This document shows, in pieces, positions 1 through 9,615 of a stretch of 56,574 nt of DNA. Within the stretch, counting starts at the first letter, position 1. Every line of letters begins with the position of its first letter. Origin of the DNA: Nitrobacter sp. Nb-311A (GTDB taxonomy: Bacteria; Pseudomonadota; Alphaproteobacteria; Rhizobiales; Xanthobacteraceae). Below the pieces are notes generated by a model. That model did no database searches and was not told where the DNA came from. It saw only the letters and a program-made list of their open reading frames with translations. The stretch is taken from contig NZ_AAMY01000023.1 in assembly GCF_000152905.1 (NCBI RefSeq), positions 1-56,574 on the forward strand, given 5' to 3'. A program made the translations under genes and the position numbers.

Positions 1-120
1 CCTTCTTTGTCATTCGGCATGCAAAATTGACCCCGTAAGCCGGGGGATCGGCGTCCAAAATTGACCCCCTACAGGTTGGCTGTTGCGCTGCCTGCTTTGT
101 CATGAAGCAGGTGGTCGGGG

Positions 121-1620
121 ATGCTGATCGTGGAGACGATTGCGCGGATACGGCGCGAACACTTCATCAAGGGCAAGACGATCAAGGAGATCGCCCGTGA
201 CCTGAAGGTGTCGCGGAACACGGTCCGGAAGGTGCTGAGGTCGGGCAAGACCTTGTTCGAGTATGAGCGTTCGATCCAGCCGCGCCCCAAACTCGGGCGT
301 TGGGCGGCGGAGCTTGATGAACTGCTGGCGGCGAACGCGGCCAAATCGGCTCGCGAACAGCTGACGCTGATCCGGATCTTCGAAGAGTTGCGCGGACGCG
401 GCTATGACGGCGGCTACGATGCCGTACGGCGTTACGCCAGGCGTTGGAGCAAGGAGCGCGGGCAATCGACCGCGGCGGCCTATGTTCCGTTGAGCTTTGC
501 GGCGGGCGAAGCCTACCAGTTCGACTGGAGCCATGAGATCGTTCTCCTCAACGGCGTGACGGCGATCGTGAAGGTCGCTCATGTCCGGCTGTGCCACAGC
601 CGCATGCTGTTCGTGCGGGCCTATCCGCGGGAGACGCAGGAGATGGTATTCGACGCCCACGACCGGGCGTTCGCACTGTTCAAGGGTACCTGCAGCCGCG
701 GCATCTACGACAACATGAAGACGGCGGTAGAGACGATCTTCGTCGGCAAGGATCGCCGCTACAATCGCCGCTTCCTGCAGATGTGCAGCCACTATCTGAT
801 CGATCCGGTCGCCTGCACGCCGGCGTCGGGCTGGGAGAAGGGTCAGGTCGAGAACCAGGTCGGGCTGGTCCGGGAACGGTTCTTCACGCCACGGCTGCGG
901 TTCAAAACCCTGGACGAGTTGAACGCGTGGCTTCTGGATAAGTGCATCGCCTACGCCAAGGCGCACCGACATCCAGAACTGGCCGAACAGACGGTCTGGG
1001 AGGTGTTCGAAGCCGAGCGGCCCAAGCTCGTTCCCTATGCTGGCCGGTTCGACGGATTCCACGCGGTGCCGGCATCGGTCTCGAAGACCTGCCTGGTGCG
1101 CTTCGACAACAACAAATACTCGGTCGCTGCCAGCGCCGTCGGGCGCCCGGTCGAAGTTCAAGCCTATGCCGATCGCATCGTGATCCGTCAGGACGGGCGC
1201 ATCGTTGCGGAGCATCCGCGATCGTTCGGACGCGGCGAGACGACCTACAATCCCTGGCACTACGTGCCGGTGCTCGCGCGCAAACCCGGGGCCTTACGTA
1301 ACGGCGCACCCTTCAAGGACTGGGTGTTGCCGGCCGCGATCGAACGGATCCGGCGCAGGCTCGCCAGCACCGACGACGGCAATCGACAGATGGTCGACAT
1401 CCTCAATGCGGTGCTGACGGACGGTTTGTCGGCGGTCGAAGCCGCCTGCGCCGAGGCGATCGCTCATGGCGTTCATTCCGCTGACGTCGTTCTCAACATC
1501 CTGGCTCGCCAACGCGAACCCGCTGCACCGGCCAACATTATGACGCCGGCGGCACTGACGCTCCGCCATGCGCCGATCGCCGATTGCGCCCGTTACGACA
1601 ACCTCCGGAGGACCATCTGA
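121..1620 (+). CDS. istA: IS21-family transposase IstA
   Basis: IstA catalyses strand transfer of the insertion sequence. The 499-residue product has an N-terminal helix-turn-helix (around residues 20-42, containing [16 protein letters not shown]) and a DDE integrase core beginning near residue 135 ([12 protein letters not shown]), with the C-terminal beta-barrel region typical of the family. Length is normal. The ATG at 121 gives a product in register with the family. The stop overlaps the istB start as TGATG, implying translational coupling. No frameshift or internal stop is present. Confidence 0.95.
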   Translation: MLIVETIARIRREHFIKGKTIKEIARDLKVSRNTVRKVLRSGKTLFEYERSIQPRPKLGRWAAELDELLAANAAKSAREQLTLIRIFEELRGRGYDGGYDAVRRYARRWSKERGQSTAAAYVPLSFAAGEAYQFDWSHEIVLLNGVTAIVKVAHVRLCHSRMLFVRAYPRETQEMVFDAHDRAFALFKGTCSRGIYDNMKTAVETIFVGKDRRYNRRFLQMCSHYLIDPVACTPASGWEKGQVENQVGLVRERFFTPRLRFKTLDELNAWLLDKCIAYAKAHRHPELAEQTVWEVFEAERPKLVPYAGRFDGFHAVPASVSKTCLVRFDNNKYSVAASAVGRPVEVQAYADRIVIRQDGRIVAEHPRSFGRGETTYNPWHYVPVLARKPGALRNGAPFKDWVLPAAIERIRRRLASTDDGNRQMVDILNAVLTDGLSAVEAACAEAIAHGVHSADVVLNILARQREPAAPANIMTPAALTLRHAPIADCARYDNLRRTI

Positions 1621-2483
1621 TGGAACGAACCCAAATCTTCGACCTCATGGGTGAGCTCAAACTCTACGGAATGAGGGCTGCCTTCGACGAGATCATGGCG
1701 ACGGCCGTCAAGCGCCAGCACGAACCTCAGCACATCGTCGGCGACCTGCTCAGCGCCGAGATCAACGAGAAGCAGGCGCGGTCGATCAAGTACCAGCTCA
1801 CCATCGCCAAGCTGCCATTGGCCAAGGATCTCGATGACTTCCAGTTCGAAGGCACGCCGATCAATCAGACGCTCGTCAATGATCTCGCCGGCGGCGGCTT
1901 CATCGCCCAGCAGCGCAACGTCGTGCTCGTCGGCGGCACCGGCACAGGCAAAACCCACCTGGCCATCGCAATCGCCAGAAGCTGCATCCGATCCGGCGCC
2001 CGCGGTCGCTTCTACAACGTGGTCGACCTCGTCAATCGCCTCGAGATCGAGACCCGTAACGGACGTCAGGGCCGGCTTGCCGAACATCTGACCCGGATGG
2101 ACTTCATCGTGCTCGACGAACTCGGATATCTGCCCTTTGCCCAATCCGGCGGCCAGTTGCTGTTCCATCTCGTCAGCCGGCTCTACGAGCGTGCTTCCGT
2201 CATCGTCACCACCAATCTCGCCTTCGGCGAATGGCCCAGCGTGTTCGGCGACGCCAAGATGACCACCGCGCTGCTCGACCGGTTGACCCACCACTGCGAC
2301 ATCGTCGAAACCGGTAACGACAGCTGGCGCTTCAAAAGCCGCGACGACGATCACGCCACCCGCGCTCGTCTCGTCTCCGCAATCCCGGCCAGCTCCGACG
2401 AGTCGAGCGCTACCCTCAAACCACGCCGCGCGAAGGGGTCAAAATTGAACGCCGATACGGGGTCAAATTTGCGAGCCGATTGA
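1620..2483 (+). CDS. istB: IS21-family helper ATPase IstB
   Basis: IstB is the AAA+ ATPase that selects target DNA and activates IstA. The 287-residue product has the Walker A sequence GGTGTGKTH near residue 107 and a Walker B region [11 protein letters not shown] further on. The ATG at 1620 overlaps the istA stop and is preceded by CCGGAGG, so it is preferred over an upstream in-frame start at 1584 that lies inside istA. The C-terminal ~30 codons run into the right terminal repeats of the element, so the stop sits 2 bases inside the IS end. Confidence 0.94.
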   Translation: MERTQIFDLMGELKLYGMRAAFDEIMATAVKRQHEPQHIVGDLLSAEINEKQARSIKYQLTIAKLPLAKDLDDFQFEGTPINQTLVNDLAGGGFIAQQRNVVLVGGTGTGKTHLAIAIARSCIRSGARGRFYNVVDLVNRLEIETRNGRQGRLAEHLTRMDFIVLDELGYLPFAQSGGQLLFHLVSRLYERASVIVTTNLAFGEWPSVFGDAKMTTALLDRLTHHCDIVETGNDSWRFKSRDDDHATRARLVSAIPASSDESSATLKPRRAKGSKLNADTGSNLRAD

Positions 2484-2485
2484 CA

Positions 2486-3550
2486 CTTGGCCTTGCCGAG
2501 CCGTCATTTCAGGCAATCGTCCGGGCGCTCCGCATCCTCCTGACAAACGCGGCGATGACGGATTTCGACCCTTCGACGAACGGACTTGGCCTCAACAACA
2601 TCCTCTATGTTTCGATCCTGATCGAATATTTCCACAGGCGCCTTGCGCAGCAGAAATCGGCGGGACAGATCATTCTGTTTGAGGAGCCCGAGGCCCACCT
2701 GCATCCGCAGCTTCAGCTCACGCTCTTCAAAGCGCTGAGCGCACTTCCCTTCCAGTCTGTCCTCACGACCCACAGCACCCACATCACCGCTAACGCTGAC
2801 CTGGAATCGTACGTCGTCCTGACACAGACCGGGGAACCTGCCATTGCGTCGGCAGTCCCGGCCGAAGACGCCGGGTTGGACGAAACGGAGCTGCGCGACC
2901 TGGAGCGCTATCTTGACGCGACCAGATCGAACCTCCTGTTTGCCCGGAAAGTAATGCTGGTAGAAGGGCCGGCCGAGCTATTCCTTATTCCTGCGCTGGT
3001 CAAGCAGGTGAAGGGAATCGATCTCGACCGCGAGGGGATCTCCGTAATCCCGATCTACGGCGTGCATTTCGACGTATACGCGAAGCTCTTCTCGGGTGAG
3101 TCGCTACCCAAGAAGTGCGCCATCGTCACGGACGGCGACCTCAAACCCAGCGATGCAGACCCCGATCTTGAGGGAGAGGACGACCTGCCGCCGCCCCCCG
3201 ATCTGAAGGAGCTTGAGAACGACTACGTTCGTGTATTCGCCTGCCAGACCACGTTCGAGCGTGCTGTCACGCTGGCAGGGACGCTGGAAATGTTTGCGCG
3301 GGCGGCCGACGATATAGGCGCTCCCACTGTGGCAAAGAAACTGCGCAAGGGTGCGGCGGAGCTTGACGACGATGACCTCGACGAAAAGCAGCGCGATGCG
3401 ATCCTGAATCCCTTGCGCAAGATCGTGCTGAGTACCGCGAAGCGCTTCGGCAAGGCCCGTTTCGCCCAGATTGCCGCCCGCCATGTCGATCAGGCGACGA
3501 GCGTTCCCAAGTATCTCGGCGATGCGGTCAGGTGGCTCACCGAACCATGA
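2486..3550 (+). pseudogene. OLD-family ATPase/TOPRIM nuclease, 5' part removed by IS21 (GajA-like)
   Basis: The remaining ~354 residues hold the back half of the ATPase: an ABC-like signature (NGLGLNN), a Walker B (IILFEEPEAHLHP) and an H-loop (LTTHST). These are followed by a TOPRIM nuclease domain with the family glutamate in VMLVEGPAE and the metal-binding TDGD motif. The Walker A region and everything before it is missing because the IS21 right end joins the gene in frame. A TTG at 2480 inside the IS could start a truncated product. The stop overlaps the next gene by ATGA. OLD nuclease plus UvrD-like helicase is the Gabija arrangement (GajA/GajB), though class 2 OLD pairs outside Gabija look similar. 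Without its ATP-binding half the nuclease is unlikely to work. Confidence 0.85.
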
Positions 3551-5322
3551 CGCTGACCGCCGAGCAGAAAGACGCCGTGCGTTGCGAAGACGACCTTATG
3601 CTCACGGCATGTCCGGGCAGCGGCAAGACCCGGGTCATCATCTCCAAACTATCGCGCGTTATCGACGAAATACGCGACACGCCGCGCGCCGTCGCGTGCA
3701 TCACATACACCAATGCGGCTGTTCAGGAGATCGAGAGCCGTCTGCGGCACCACCTTCAGCCGGGGGACGATGCATACTACGAGATCTGCACGATTCACTC
3801 ATTCTGCCTCAACCATATCTTCCGGCCGTTCTGCCATCTGATCAAAGGGTACAAAGACGGCTTCAAGGTCCTGACGCCGGAGAGCGCCGAGTTTGAGCGG
3901 CATGTCACTGCGATCTGCGCCCAGCACGGCAGATACAATCTGACCTTCAAGGATTTTGAGGACTTCACCCAGCTCCGCATGGACCTTGACGGAAGGCCCG
4001 TTGGAATCGGAATCGAACGCGGGGCGCTCACACCGGAAGTCGCGACCGCCTACTGGAAGCGCATACGCGAAGCGGGATTCGTCGACTTCGCCAACATCAT
4101 CTACTACTCGCTGCTTCTGCTGCGTAGGCGGCCCGAAATTCTTAGCTACGTGTCGGCGAAGTTCGCCTGGATTCTGGTTGACGAATTTCAGGACACGACC
4201 GACTTGCAGGTCGAAATCCTGGCATTGATCGCCGGAAAGGGGCGGACACGTTTCCTTCTCGTCGGCGATCCGTGCCAGTCGATCTTCCGCTTCGCGGGCG
4301 CGCGGCCTGATCTTGCCGAACAGTTTGCCGGGCGCATTACCGCGCGCACCGACAAGCAGCTCTCCGGAAACTTCCGGTCAAGCTCGCCGATCATCGCGCA
4401 TGCGAATATGCTGTATCCGCGAACACCGCCGATGACCGCGGTGGGGCGCGCGCGGAAGTATGCCGAACAGCCCGTGTGGCAGCACGGTGCGTCTGCCTTC
4501 ACTGTCATCACGGATTATTTCTTGCCGGCGATTGAGGCGCTGGAAATTCCGATGGGAGAGGCAGCCATTCTGGCGCCGACGTGGTATTCGCTGTTCCCCC
4601 TCGGAAGGCGGCTCCGCGAATATGGTGTCAGCATCGTGGGACCGGGAGCGCGCCCTTATCGCCGAAACAGGCAGTTCGCCCCGCTGGCCGAGCAGGTCTG
4701 CGGCTATCTGATGGAACCCAGGCCCGACGCAATTGCCGGGATCGAACGCACGCTGTTCAACACGCTTCTGGATGTAACCGGCCGTCCGCACTTCGATATC
4801 TTTTCGTACCGTGGCCGCGTGATTGTTTTCAGGCTTCTGGATCACGCGAGGCGGCTTCACCAGATTCATATGGGCGGCATTGCTTGGCTTGAGGCGGCAG
4901 CGGCGGCATTCTCTCAGGTGCTTATCGAGAAGGAGTATCTGACCTCCGGCGACAAAGACGTGTTTGCGATATCGGTCGAGGAAATGAAGACCGACATGCG
5001 CAACAACAGGGTCGATCTGGCTAATCTGACGATCGACGACCTTGGAATCTACGCAAGCCCAGATGCGGCACTCAAATTGGCGACGTTGCATAACGCAAAG
5101 GGGCGGGAGTACATGGCCGTTGCCATGATCGACTTGCACGAGGGCAGGATTCCGTTTTATCAGGCGCGAAGCGCAGAAGATATCGAGGAGGCAAAGCGCC
5201 TGTTCTATGTCGGCGTCACGCGCGCAAAGCGGTTCCTGCTCTATGTGACCGACGCCTCGGACTCCCGCAACGGGCCAACACGGTTTTTGCGGGTAGGTAC
5301 CGGCGTTGGGGTCGTGAATTAG
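3547..5322 (+). CDS. UvrD/PcrA-like superfamily 1 helicase (GajB-like)
   Basis: The 591-residue protein shows the SF1A helicase motifs in order: Walker A ACPGSGKT at residues 21-28, motif II VDEFQD near 211, motif III GDPCQSIFRFAG near 240, motif IV GNFRSS near 277, motif V ATLHNAKGREY near 515 and motif VI FYVGVTRAKR near 552. The ATG at 3547 overlaps the stop of the OLD-family gene and is preferred over an upstream in-frame start at 3532 inside that gene. In Gabija the helicase-like GajB binds GajA and is activated by DNA ends. Here its partner is truncated, so the protein is probably an orphan. It is longer than typical GajB (about 500 residues), so a generic class 2 OLD partner helicase is also possible. 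Confidence 0.82.
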   Translation: MTLTAEQKDAVRCEDDLMLTACPGSGKTRVIISKLSRVIDEIRDTPRAVACITYTNAAVQEIESRLRHHLQPGDDAYYEICTIHSFCLNHIFRPFCHLIKGYKDGFKVLTPESAEFERHVTAICAQHGRYNLTFKDFEDFTQLRMDLDGRPVGIGIERGALTPEVATAYWKRIREAGFVDFANIIYYSLLLLRRRPEILSYVSAKFAWILVDEFQDTTDLQVEILALIAGKGRTRFLLVGDPCQSIFRFAGARPDLAEQFAGRITARTDKQLSGNFRSSSPIIAHANMLYPRTPPMTAVGRARKYAEQPVWQHGASAFTVITDYFLPAIEALEIPMGEAAILAPTWYSLFPLGRRLREYGVSIVGPGARPYRRNRQFAPLAEQVCGYLMEPRPDAIAGIERTLFNTLLDVTGRPHFDIFSYRGRVIVFRLLDHARRLHQIHMGGIAWLEAAAAAFSQVLIEKEYLTSGDKDVFAISVEEMKTDMRNNRVDLANLTIDDLGIYASPDAALKLATLHNAKGREYMAVAMIDLHEGRIPFYQARSAEDIEEAKRLFYVGVTRAKRFLLYVTDASDSRNGPTRFLRVGTGVGVVN

Positions 5323-5557
5323 CCGCTCATTCGGTTAGCCTCATAGGCGGAGGACTGCCGCCCTCTTTGGCCGCGCTAAGCTCCGCTCTCAAGCGTCAGA
5401 AATGTGCATACATTTTTTGACGGAGCTACGGCGGTGATACCACGAAGTGCGGCGGTAACTCCTCCCGCTGTGGGACGTGCGGTAGCAACCTTATTGCACC
5501 TCCAAGTATGGACTGGCTATCTCCCGACCTCCCGACAGCGGGCAGACTGAAGAAAGG

Positions 5558-6796
5558 ATGACCGTGGCCCGAGTCTTCACGCGTGAGCAATTTTACGAGC
5601 TCGTCTGGTCCAAGCCGATGACGCACTTGGCGAAAGATTTCGCAATCTCTGATGTTGCGCTCCACAAGATCTGCAGAAAGCATGGCATCCCCAACCCGCC
5701 ACTTGGCTGGTGGGCGAAGAAGGCGGCCGGAAAGAAGGTGAAGCAGACGCCACTGCCGGAAGCCAAGCCTGGCGCTCCCGACAGGATCACGATTGCCGAT
5801 GGTGAGTTCGGTCGTGAATCCGCCAATCTGGCAGCCGCACGCGAGCGGGCACGCATACAGGCGTCGGAAGGCGACGACAACGAAGCTGCACCGCCGCACC
5901 CGTTCGTCGACCGCACCATCGCCAAGCTCAGAAAGGAGAAACCATCCGATATCGGCCTGATGGCCGTCAGCGAAGGTGGGCTCATCAAGTGCGAGGTTGC
6001 ACCGCGATCTGTCGATCGCCTCGCAGTCATCCTGCCGCGGATTGTACGGGCGGCTTCATTGCAGGGATTCCAGCTTGTCGGCGGTGAGGGTTCAGCTCAC
6101 TTCAAATCTGAGACCGAAGTCATCGGTTTTTCGATCTCCGAGCTGGTCAGTCGCGAGAAGCATGTGCTGACCGATGCCGAGCGTACTAAGGAGGAGGCTT
6201 GGCAACGCAAGCGTGACCTAGCTGCAAGGCGCAACGGCTGGGATTCAGTATTCTTCGATAGGCCGCGATTTCCCGAATGGGACTAGCACCCGACAGGTCG
6301 GCTCTCGTTCGAGTTCGAGCAGGTCTATGTGCTCGGAAGAGGTACGGCACCTCGTCGCAGTTTCCGCGACGCCAAGATCCAGCGGCTCGAGAACATGGCG
6401 AGCGAGATCGGCGTGGGGCTAGCCGTGCTCGCCGCGGCAAAGACAGAGCAACGGCTCACGAGGGAAGCGGAGGAGCGGAGAAGGCAGGAAGAGCGACGCC
6501 GGCGCGAACTGGTAGAGCGTGCTAAGCATATCGAGGATCGCCGCGTTGCTGGGCTTGGGGCCATCCTGTCGGAACTCGACGAGCTCGATCGGCTGCACCG
6601 ACTCATCGCCATGCTCACGACAGAAGTACCGGTCGAAACGACACCACGCCTTACGACGTTCCTCTCGTGGGCACAGGATCATTTGGCAAAGCGCGAAGCG
6701 CGCCTTTCTGCGCAGGCGATCGAGGAGCGGTTCGCGGCCGAGCATTTGTTCGGCGACGACGACGATCGTGCCTTCATGCCGTCGAGATGGTACTAA
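5558..6796 (+). pseudogene. Conserved hypothetical protein split by one in-frame TAG
   Basis: Two open stretches in the same frame, 5558-6286 and 6287-6796, are separated only by a TAG at 6284-6286. Translation across the stop reads PRFPEWD-stop-HPTGRLSFEFEQVYVL, which is continuous in style with the sequence on both sides. A charged helical region (RLTREAEERRRQEERRRREL) follows. Without the stop the protein would be about 412 residues. The N-terminus (REQFYELVWSKPMTHLAKDF) resembles a helix-turn-helix used in a family of uncharacterised proteins common in Rhizobiales. The start at 5558 has a GAAAGG ribosome site. The nonsense change looks recent because both halves are otherwise open. Function is unknown to me. 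Confidence 0.7.
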
Positions 6797-6845
6797 GCGA
6801 GAAGTTTGGCGTGCGAGTGGATGGCGAATGATTGCTGGTCCTGCT

Positions 6846-6974
6846 AAGCGATGGCGGTATTTCTCGCACTGACCCCGTGACGCGCCGCGTGACCGACGAA
6901 GCGAAGAGTCGACCGATCGTTGTCGATAGTCGCTGAAACGTCGTTGAATCGGAATCGCGCGATTGTTCCTCGAA
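6846..6974 (+). repeat. Left copy of ~128-bp direct repeat bracketing the CBASS block
   Basis: This stretch matches 13388-13515 in the same orientation with one single-base length difference and scattered mismatches. The longest exact match begins CGATAGTCGCTGAAACG and runs 27 bases. The pair encloses the XRE/ImmA genes, the DUF2188 gene and the whole CBASS operon. It does not overlap a recognisable gene. Confidence 0.85.
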
Positions 6975-7024
6975 GACCCTCCTTAGACCTTAAAATTCTG
7001 CGGAGAGGCTCCAGACAGGGTGTA

Positions 7025-7927
7025 CTACCACTCGCGACGGCGCGCTACCGGAACGAACCTGTCGTAGGTGTCCGGCTCGGCCTCTTCGTCGGTCCAATCG
7101 AACGGCGCCGCATCGTCGAGCAGCAGCAGCGAGATCGCGAAGTCATATTGTTCTGCAAACACCGTCATCTCCCGTACCGGCTCCCTGAACCATGCGCCAG
7201 CCGCGTGTTCGATACTGGCGCGGCCATCGACAAGGAGGCCTGGATTGAGCGGGAGCGACGCCTCCGGAATTTCAATGGGCCCGGCAGACGTTCTGAAGAA
7301 CGCTCCGCTCTTCAGGGCGGGCGTGCTCGAGCGCGCCCAGAGAATAAAGCCGTCGCGAGAGACGACAAGCACCGCACGCTTCCCCGTATAGCTGAGCCAA
7401 CGCAAGGTCGCGGCGATCAGTGACACGCGATAGCGATCGGCACAATGCGAGATCATATCGAGATCGACCTCCGCATTCGGCGCGATCTGCCGGCGAAAGT
7501 CGTCGAGCGGCATCAGGAAGTTCGCTGCGAAGACATTGGCCTGATGCTCGACTTGGCCATATTCGGAATCCCAGCGCACGACGTCCTGCTCGCCGCAGCG
7601 GAAGCCGTTGGGATATGCCAGCCGGTGCAGCAGGAAATGGCCGAATTCGTGTGCAAGGGTGAAGTTGATCCGACCCTTGGAGCTGAGTCGGCTGTTGTAG
7701 ATGATGCCCCAGCCCTTGCGGCCCGCAGGGGCTTTGAAAAGCGCGCCATCGAAGCCCGGGAGGTTGTCGCCTTGGACGCTGATGATAGGGTCATCAGGGA
7801 AGCGCTGCGCCGTATATTCTCGGGCCACCATCGGAATATCGATCGGAAACCGGTCCGCGCCGAAGGCAGCGTTGAGGACATGTGTGATCTCGAACGCCCA
7901 GCGCTCGGGCGAGAACGGTCGGGTCAT
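7025..7927 (-). CDS. ImmA/IrrE-type zinc metallopeptidase
   Basis: The 300-residue protein has the zinc-protease motif HEFGH at residues 93-97, inside INFTLAHEFGHFLLHR, and a downstream helix VEHQANVFAANFLMP that supplies the third ligand in this family. ImmA-type proteases cleave partner XRE repressors and so switch on mobile-element or stress genes. Its start overlaps the stop of the upstream XRE gene by ATGA, so the two are co-translated. The C-terminal ~150 residues have no match I recognise. The pair is transcribed away from the CBASS operon, with about 140 bp between the XRE start and the DUF2188 start. Confidence 0.9.
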   Translation of the reverse strand: MTRPFSPERWAFEITHVLNAAFGADRFPIDIPMVAREYTAQRFPDDPIISVQGDNLPGFDGALFKAPAGRKGWGIIYNSRLSSKGRINFTLAHEFGHFLLHRLAYPNGFRCGEQDVVRWDSEYGQVEHQANVFAANFLMPLDDFRRQIAPNAEVDLDMISHCADRYRVSLIAATLRWLSYTGKRAVLVVSRDGFILWARSSTPALKSGAFFRTSAGPIEIPEASLPLNPGLLVDGRASIEHAAGAWFREPVREMTVFAEQYDFAISLLLLDDAAPFDWTDEEAEPDTYDRFVPVARRREW

Positions 7928-8247
7928 TCATCCTCGCCCAGCAGATCGACCATTCGCCGGACTTTATCCTTGGTCGCGGGATCCATCTTCCGGTACTTGC
8001 GAAAAAAGGCGTTGTCGGTCGCGTCCTCGACTCCCATCGTCTCGGTCGGGTCGATGAGATAGTCCGCCGTCACGCCCAGGGCCGCGGCAATCTTGGCGAT
8101 CTTATCGGCCGAGGGCCGTGGCGGCGACTTGTTCTCAAGCTCCCAGATGTAGCTCTTGCTCGACTCTGTGAGCTCGGCAAGCCGGTCGAGCGTGTAGCCC
8201 TTTGCCTTGCGCAGCTCCCGGATCTTCTCGCCTAGCGGCGTCGCCAC
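7924..8247 (-). CDS. XRE-family transcriptional regulator
   Basis: The 107-residue protein carries a Cro/C1-type helix-turn-helix in its first ~65 residues (IRELRKAKGYTLDRLAELT, then KSYIWELEN) and a short C-terminal tail. It is paired with the ImmA-type protease downstream, a regulatory pair often found on phages, integrative elements and defence islands. It probably represses its own promoter and possibly the rightward promoter of the defence genes. Two TAGCGATAC boxes lie in the divergent intergenic region. Confidence 0.9.
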   Translation of the reverse strand: MATPLGEKIRELRKAKGYTLDRLAELTESSKSYIWELENKSPPRPSADKIAKIAAALGVTADYLIDPTETMGVEDATDNAFFRKYRKMDPATKDKVRRMVDLLGEDE

Positions 8248-8287
8248 GTCATTCTCTCCTCCGGATCAGGGTTGGGCCTGTTCAGAG

Positions 8288-8353
8288 TAGCGATACACGA
8301 CATGCTTGACAACACGTATTCGGCCCTTCATATTTTGTTCGGACTAGCGATAC
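8288..8353. promoter_or_regulatory. Two TAGCGATAC direct repeats in the divergent promoter region
   Basis: TAGCGATAC occurs at 8288-8296 and again at 8345-8353, 57 bp apart, between the leftward XRE gene and the rightward DUF2188/CBASS genes. The spacing and placement fit operators for the adjacent XRE regulator. That the regulator binds here is inference. Confidence 0.45.
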
Positions 8354-8385
8354 TTTTTATCCTACACACCTGAAATGGGCACAAT

Positions 8386-8625
8386 ATGCCGGGAAAGCGG
8401 GGACCAGATACGCATCATGTGGTACCAAGCCCCGGCGGCGGCTGGAATGTCAAGCGTGGCGGGGCAGCGCGCGCGTCGGGTCATTTCGACACCAAGCGCG
8501 AGGCGATCAGCCAAGGCCGCGAGGTGAGCCGCAGCCAGGGCACGGAGCTGCGGATCCACAACCGGGATGGCCGTATCGGACAAAGCGACAGCCACGGGCG
8601 GGACCCCAACCCGCCCCGAGGCTAA
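8386..8625 (+). CDS. DUF2188 domain protein
   Basis: This 79-residue basic protein starts HHVVPSPGGGWNVKRGGA and contains FDTKREAISQGREVSRSQGTEL and RDGRIGQSDSHGRD, the standard shape of the DUF2188 family (the N-terminal HxVxPxxxGW pattern and C-terminal DGxI). The function of the family is not known. Members are common next to mobile elements and stress genes. It is the first gene reading towards the CBASS operon and is followed by a hairpin terminator. Confidence 0.85.
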   Translation: MPGKRGPDTHHVVPSPGGGWNVKRGGAARASGHFDTKREAISQGREVSRSQGTELRIHNRDGRIGQSDSHGRDPNPPRG

Positions 8626-8633
8626 CCCATCAG

Positions 8634-8660
8634 CACCGCGCCAACTCGGCGCGGTGTTTT
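8634..8660 (+). terminator. Rho-independent terminator between DUF2188 and the CBASS operon
   Basis: A perfect 9-bp stem, CACCGCGCC and GGCGCGGTG, with a 5-base loop is followed by TTTT. It lies only 32 bp before the start of the TRIP13-like gene, so either CBASS transcription begins within that short gap or it depends on read-through. Confidence 0.75.
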
Positions 8661-8691
8661 GCAAACAGGCGAGACGGAAAGGCGATCGGCA

Positions 8692-9615
8692 ATGCGGAAT
8701 CTGGCGGCGGTGCAGGACGATGATGTGAACCGGCCCAAGGGCATCCAGCGGAGCCGTCGTCTGCCCGATCCGGCGCTTGGCGCGCTGTGGGACTCAATCA
8801 TTCTCGACGAGGCGCTGAAGTCGCAGCTTGTTTCTCAGGCGGTGCTGAATTTCACGCTGCGCGGCAAGGTCGACCGCAGCGTGCTACCCCTGCACGGAGC
8901 GATCCTGCTCGTGGGTCCGCCGGGGACCGGCAAGACCTCGCTTGCGCGTGGGCTGGCGCATCGCACGGCCGAGTCCTTCCAGGGCGCCGGTTTCCGCCTG
9001 CTCGAGGTCGAGCCGCATGCACTGACGAGCTCGGCGATGGGCAAGACCCAACGGGCAGTTTCCGAGCTGTTCTCGCAGTCCATCGCGGAGGCCGCGGTCG
9101 GCGGCCCGACGATCGTGCTGCTCGACGAGGTGGAGACGCTGGCGGCCGACCGCTCGAAGCTGAGCCTCGAAGCCAATCCGATCGACATCCACCGCGCCAC
9201 CGACGCGGTGCTGGTGCAGCTCGATGTGCTGGCGGAGCGGCACCCGAACCTGCTGTTCCTCGCCACCAGCAATTTCCCGCAGGCCGTCGACAGCGCGTTC
9301 ACCTCGCGGTGCGACCTGGTCGTGCATGTGCCGTTGCCCGACCGCAGCGCCTGCGCGCGCATCTTGAAGGACTGCCTTGGCGGGCTCGGCAAGACCTATC
9401 CCGCCATCGGCCGGCTGTCCTCGTCGCCACAGTTGGAGCAGTGCGCCGCCGAATGCGTCGGGCTCGACGGGCGAGCGATCCGCAAGATGGTGGCGACCGC
9501 CCTCGCCAGCAGTCCGCAAACGGCGATGAACCCGGAGCGCGTCACGATCGAGAACCTGCTTGCCGCCGCGCGGGCCGCCAAGGCGAGCCGCATCCAAGGA
9601 GGCAAGCCAGCATGA
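8692..9615 (+). CDS. cap6: CBASS accessory TRIP13/Pch2-like AAA+ ATPase
   Basis: Cap6 disassembles the HORMA-CD-NTase complex and so holds type III CBASS in check. The 307-residue protein has Walker A GPPGTGKT at residues 75-82, Walker B IVLLDEVETL near 141-150, a sensor segment FLATSNF and the basic residues of SRCDLVVHVPLP, all typical of the TRIP13/Pch2 clade. The ATG at 8692 is preferred to a TTG at 8659 because that TTG overlaps the terminator hairpin. The stop overlaps the next gene by ATGA. The gene comes first in this operon, whereas TRIP13 is often later in other type III systems. Confidence 0.9.
   Translation: MRNLAAVQDDDVNRPKGIQRSRRLPDPALGALWDSIILDEALKSQLVSQAVLNFTLRGKVDRSVLPLHGAILLVGPPGTGKTSLARGLAHRTAESFQGAGFRLLEVEPHALTSSAMGKTQRAVSELFSQSIAEAAVGGPTIVLLDEVETLAADRSKLSLEANPIDIHRATDAVLVQLDVLAERHPNLLFLATSNFPQAVDSAFTSRCDLVVHVPLPDRSACARILKDCLGGLGKTYPAIGRLSSSPQLEQCAAECVGLDGRAIRKMVATALASSPQTAMNPERVTIENLLAAARAAKASRIQGGKPA

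Larger units (their letters stand above)
8..2485 (+). mobile_element. IS21-family insertion sequence, complete copy
   Basis: The element carries istA and istB in the usual order and is bounded by inverted ends that start TGTCATTCGGC on the left and end GCCGATTGACA on the right. Each end holds two copies of an inner motif close to AAAATTGACCCC, as is normal for the multiple terminal repeats of IS21 elements. Both genes are intact, so the copy could be active. Only 7 bases lie to its left in the window and no convincing target duplication is seen. It has inserted into, and removed the front of, an OLD-family nuclease gene. A related, decayed copy lies at 14297-15661 in the same orientation. Confidence 0.93.
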
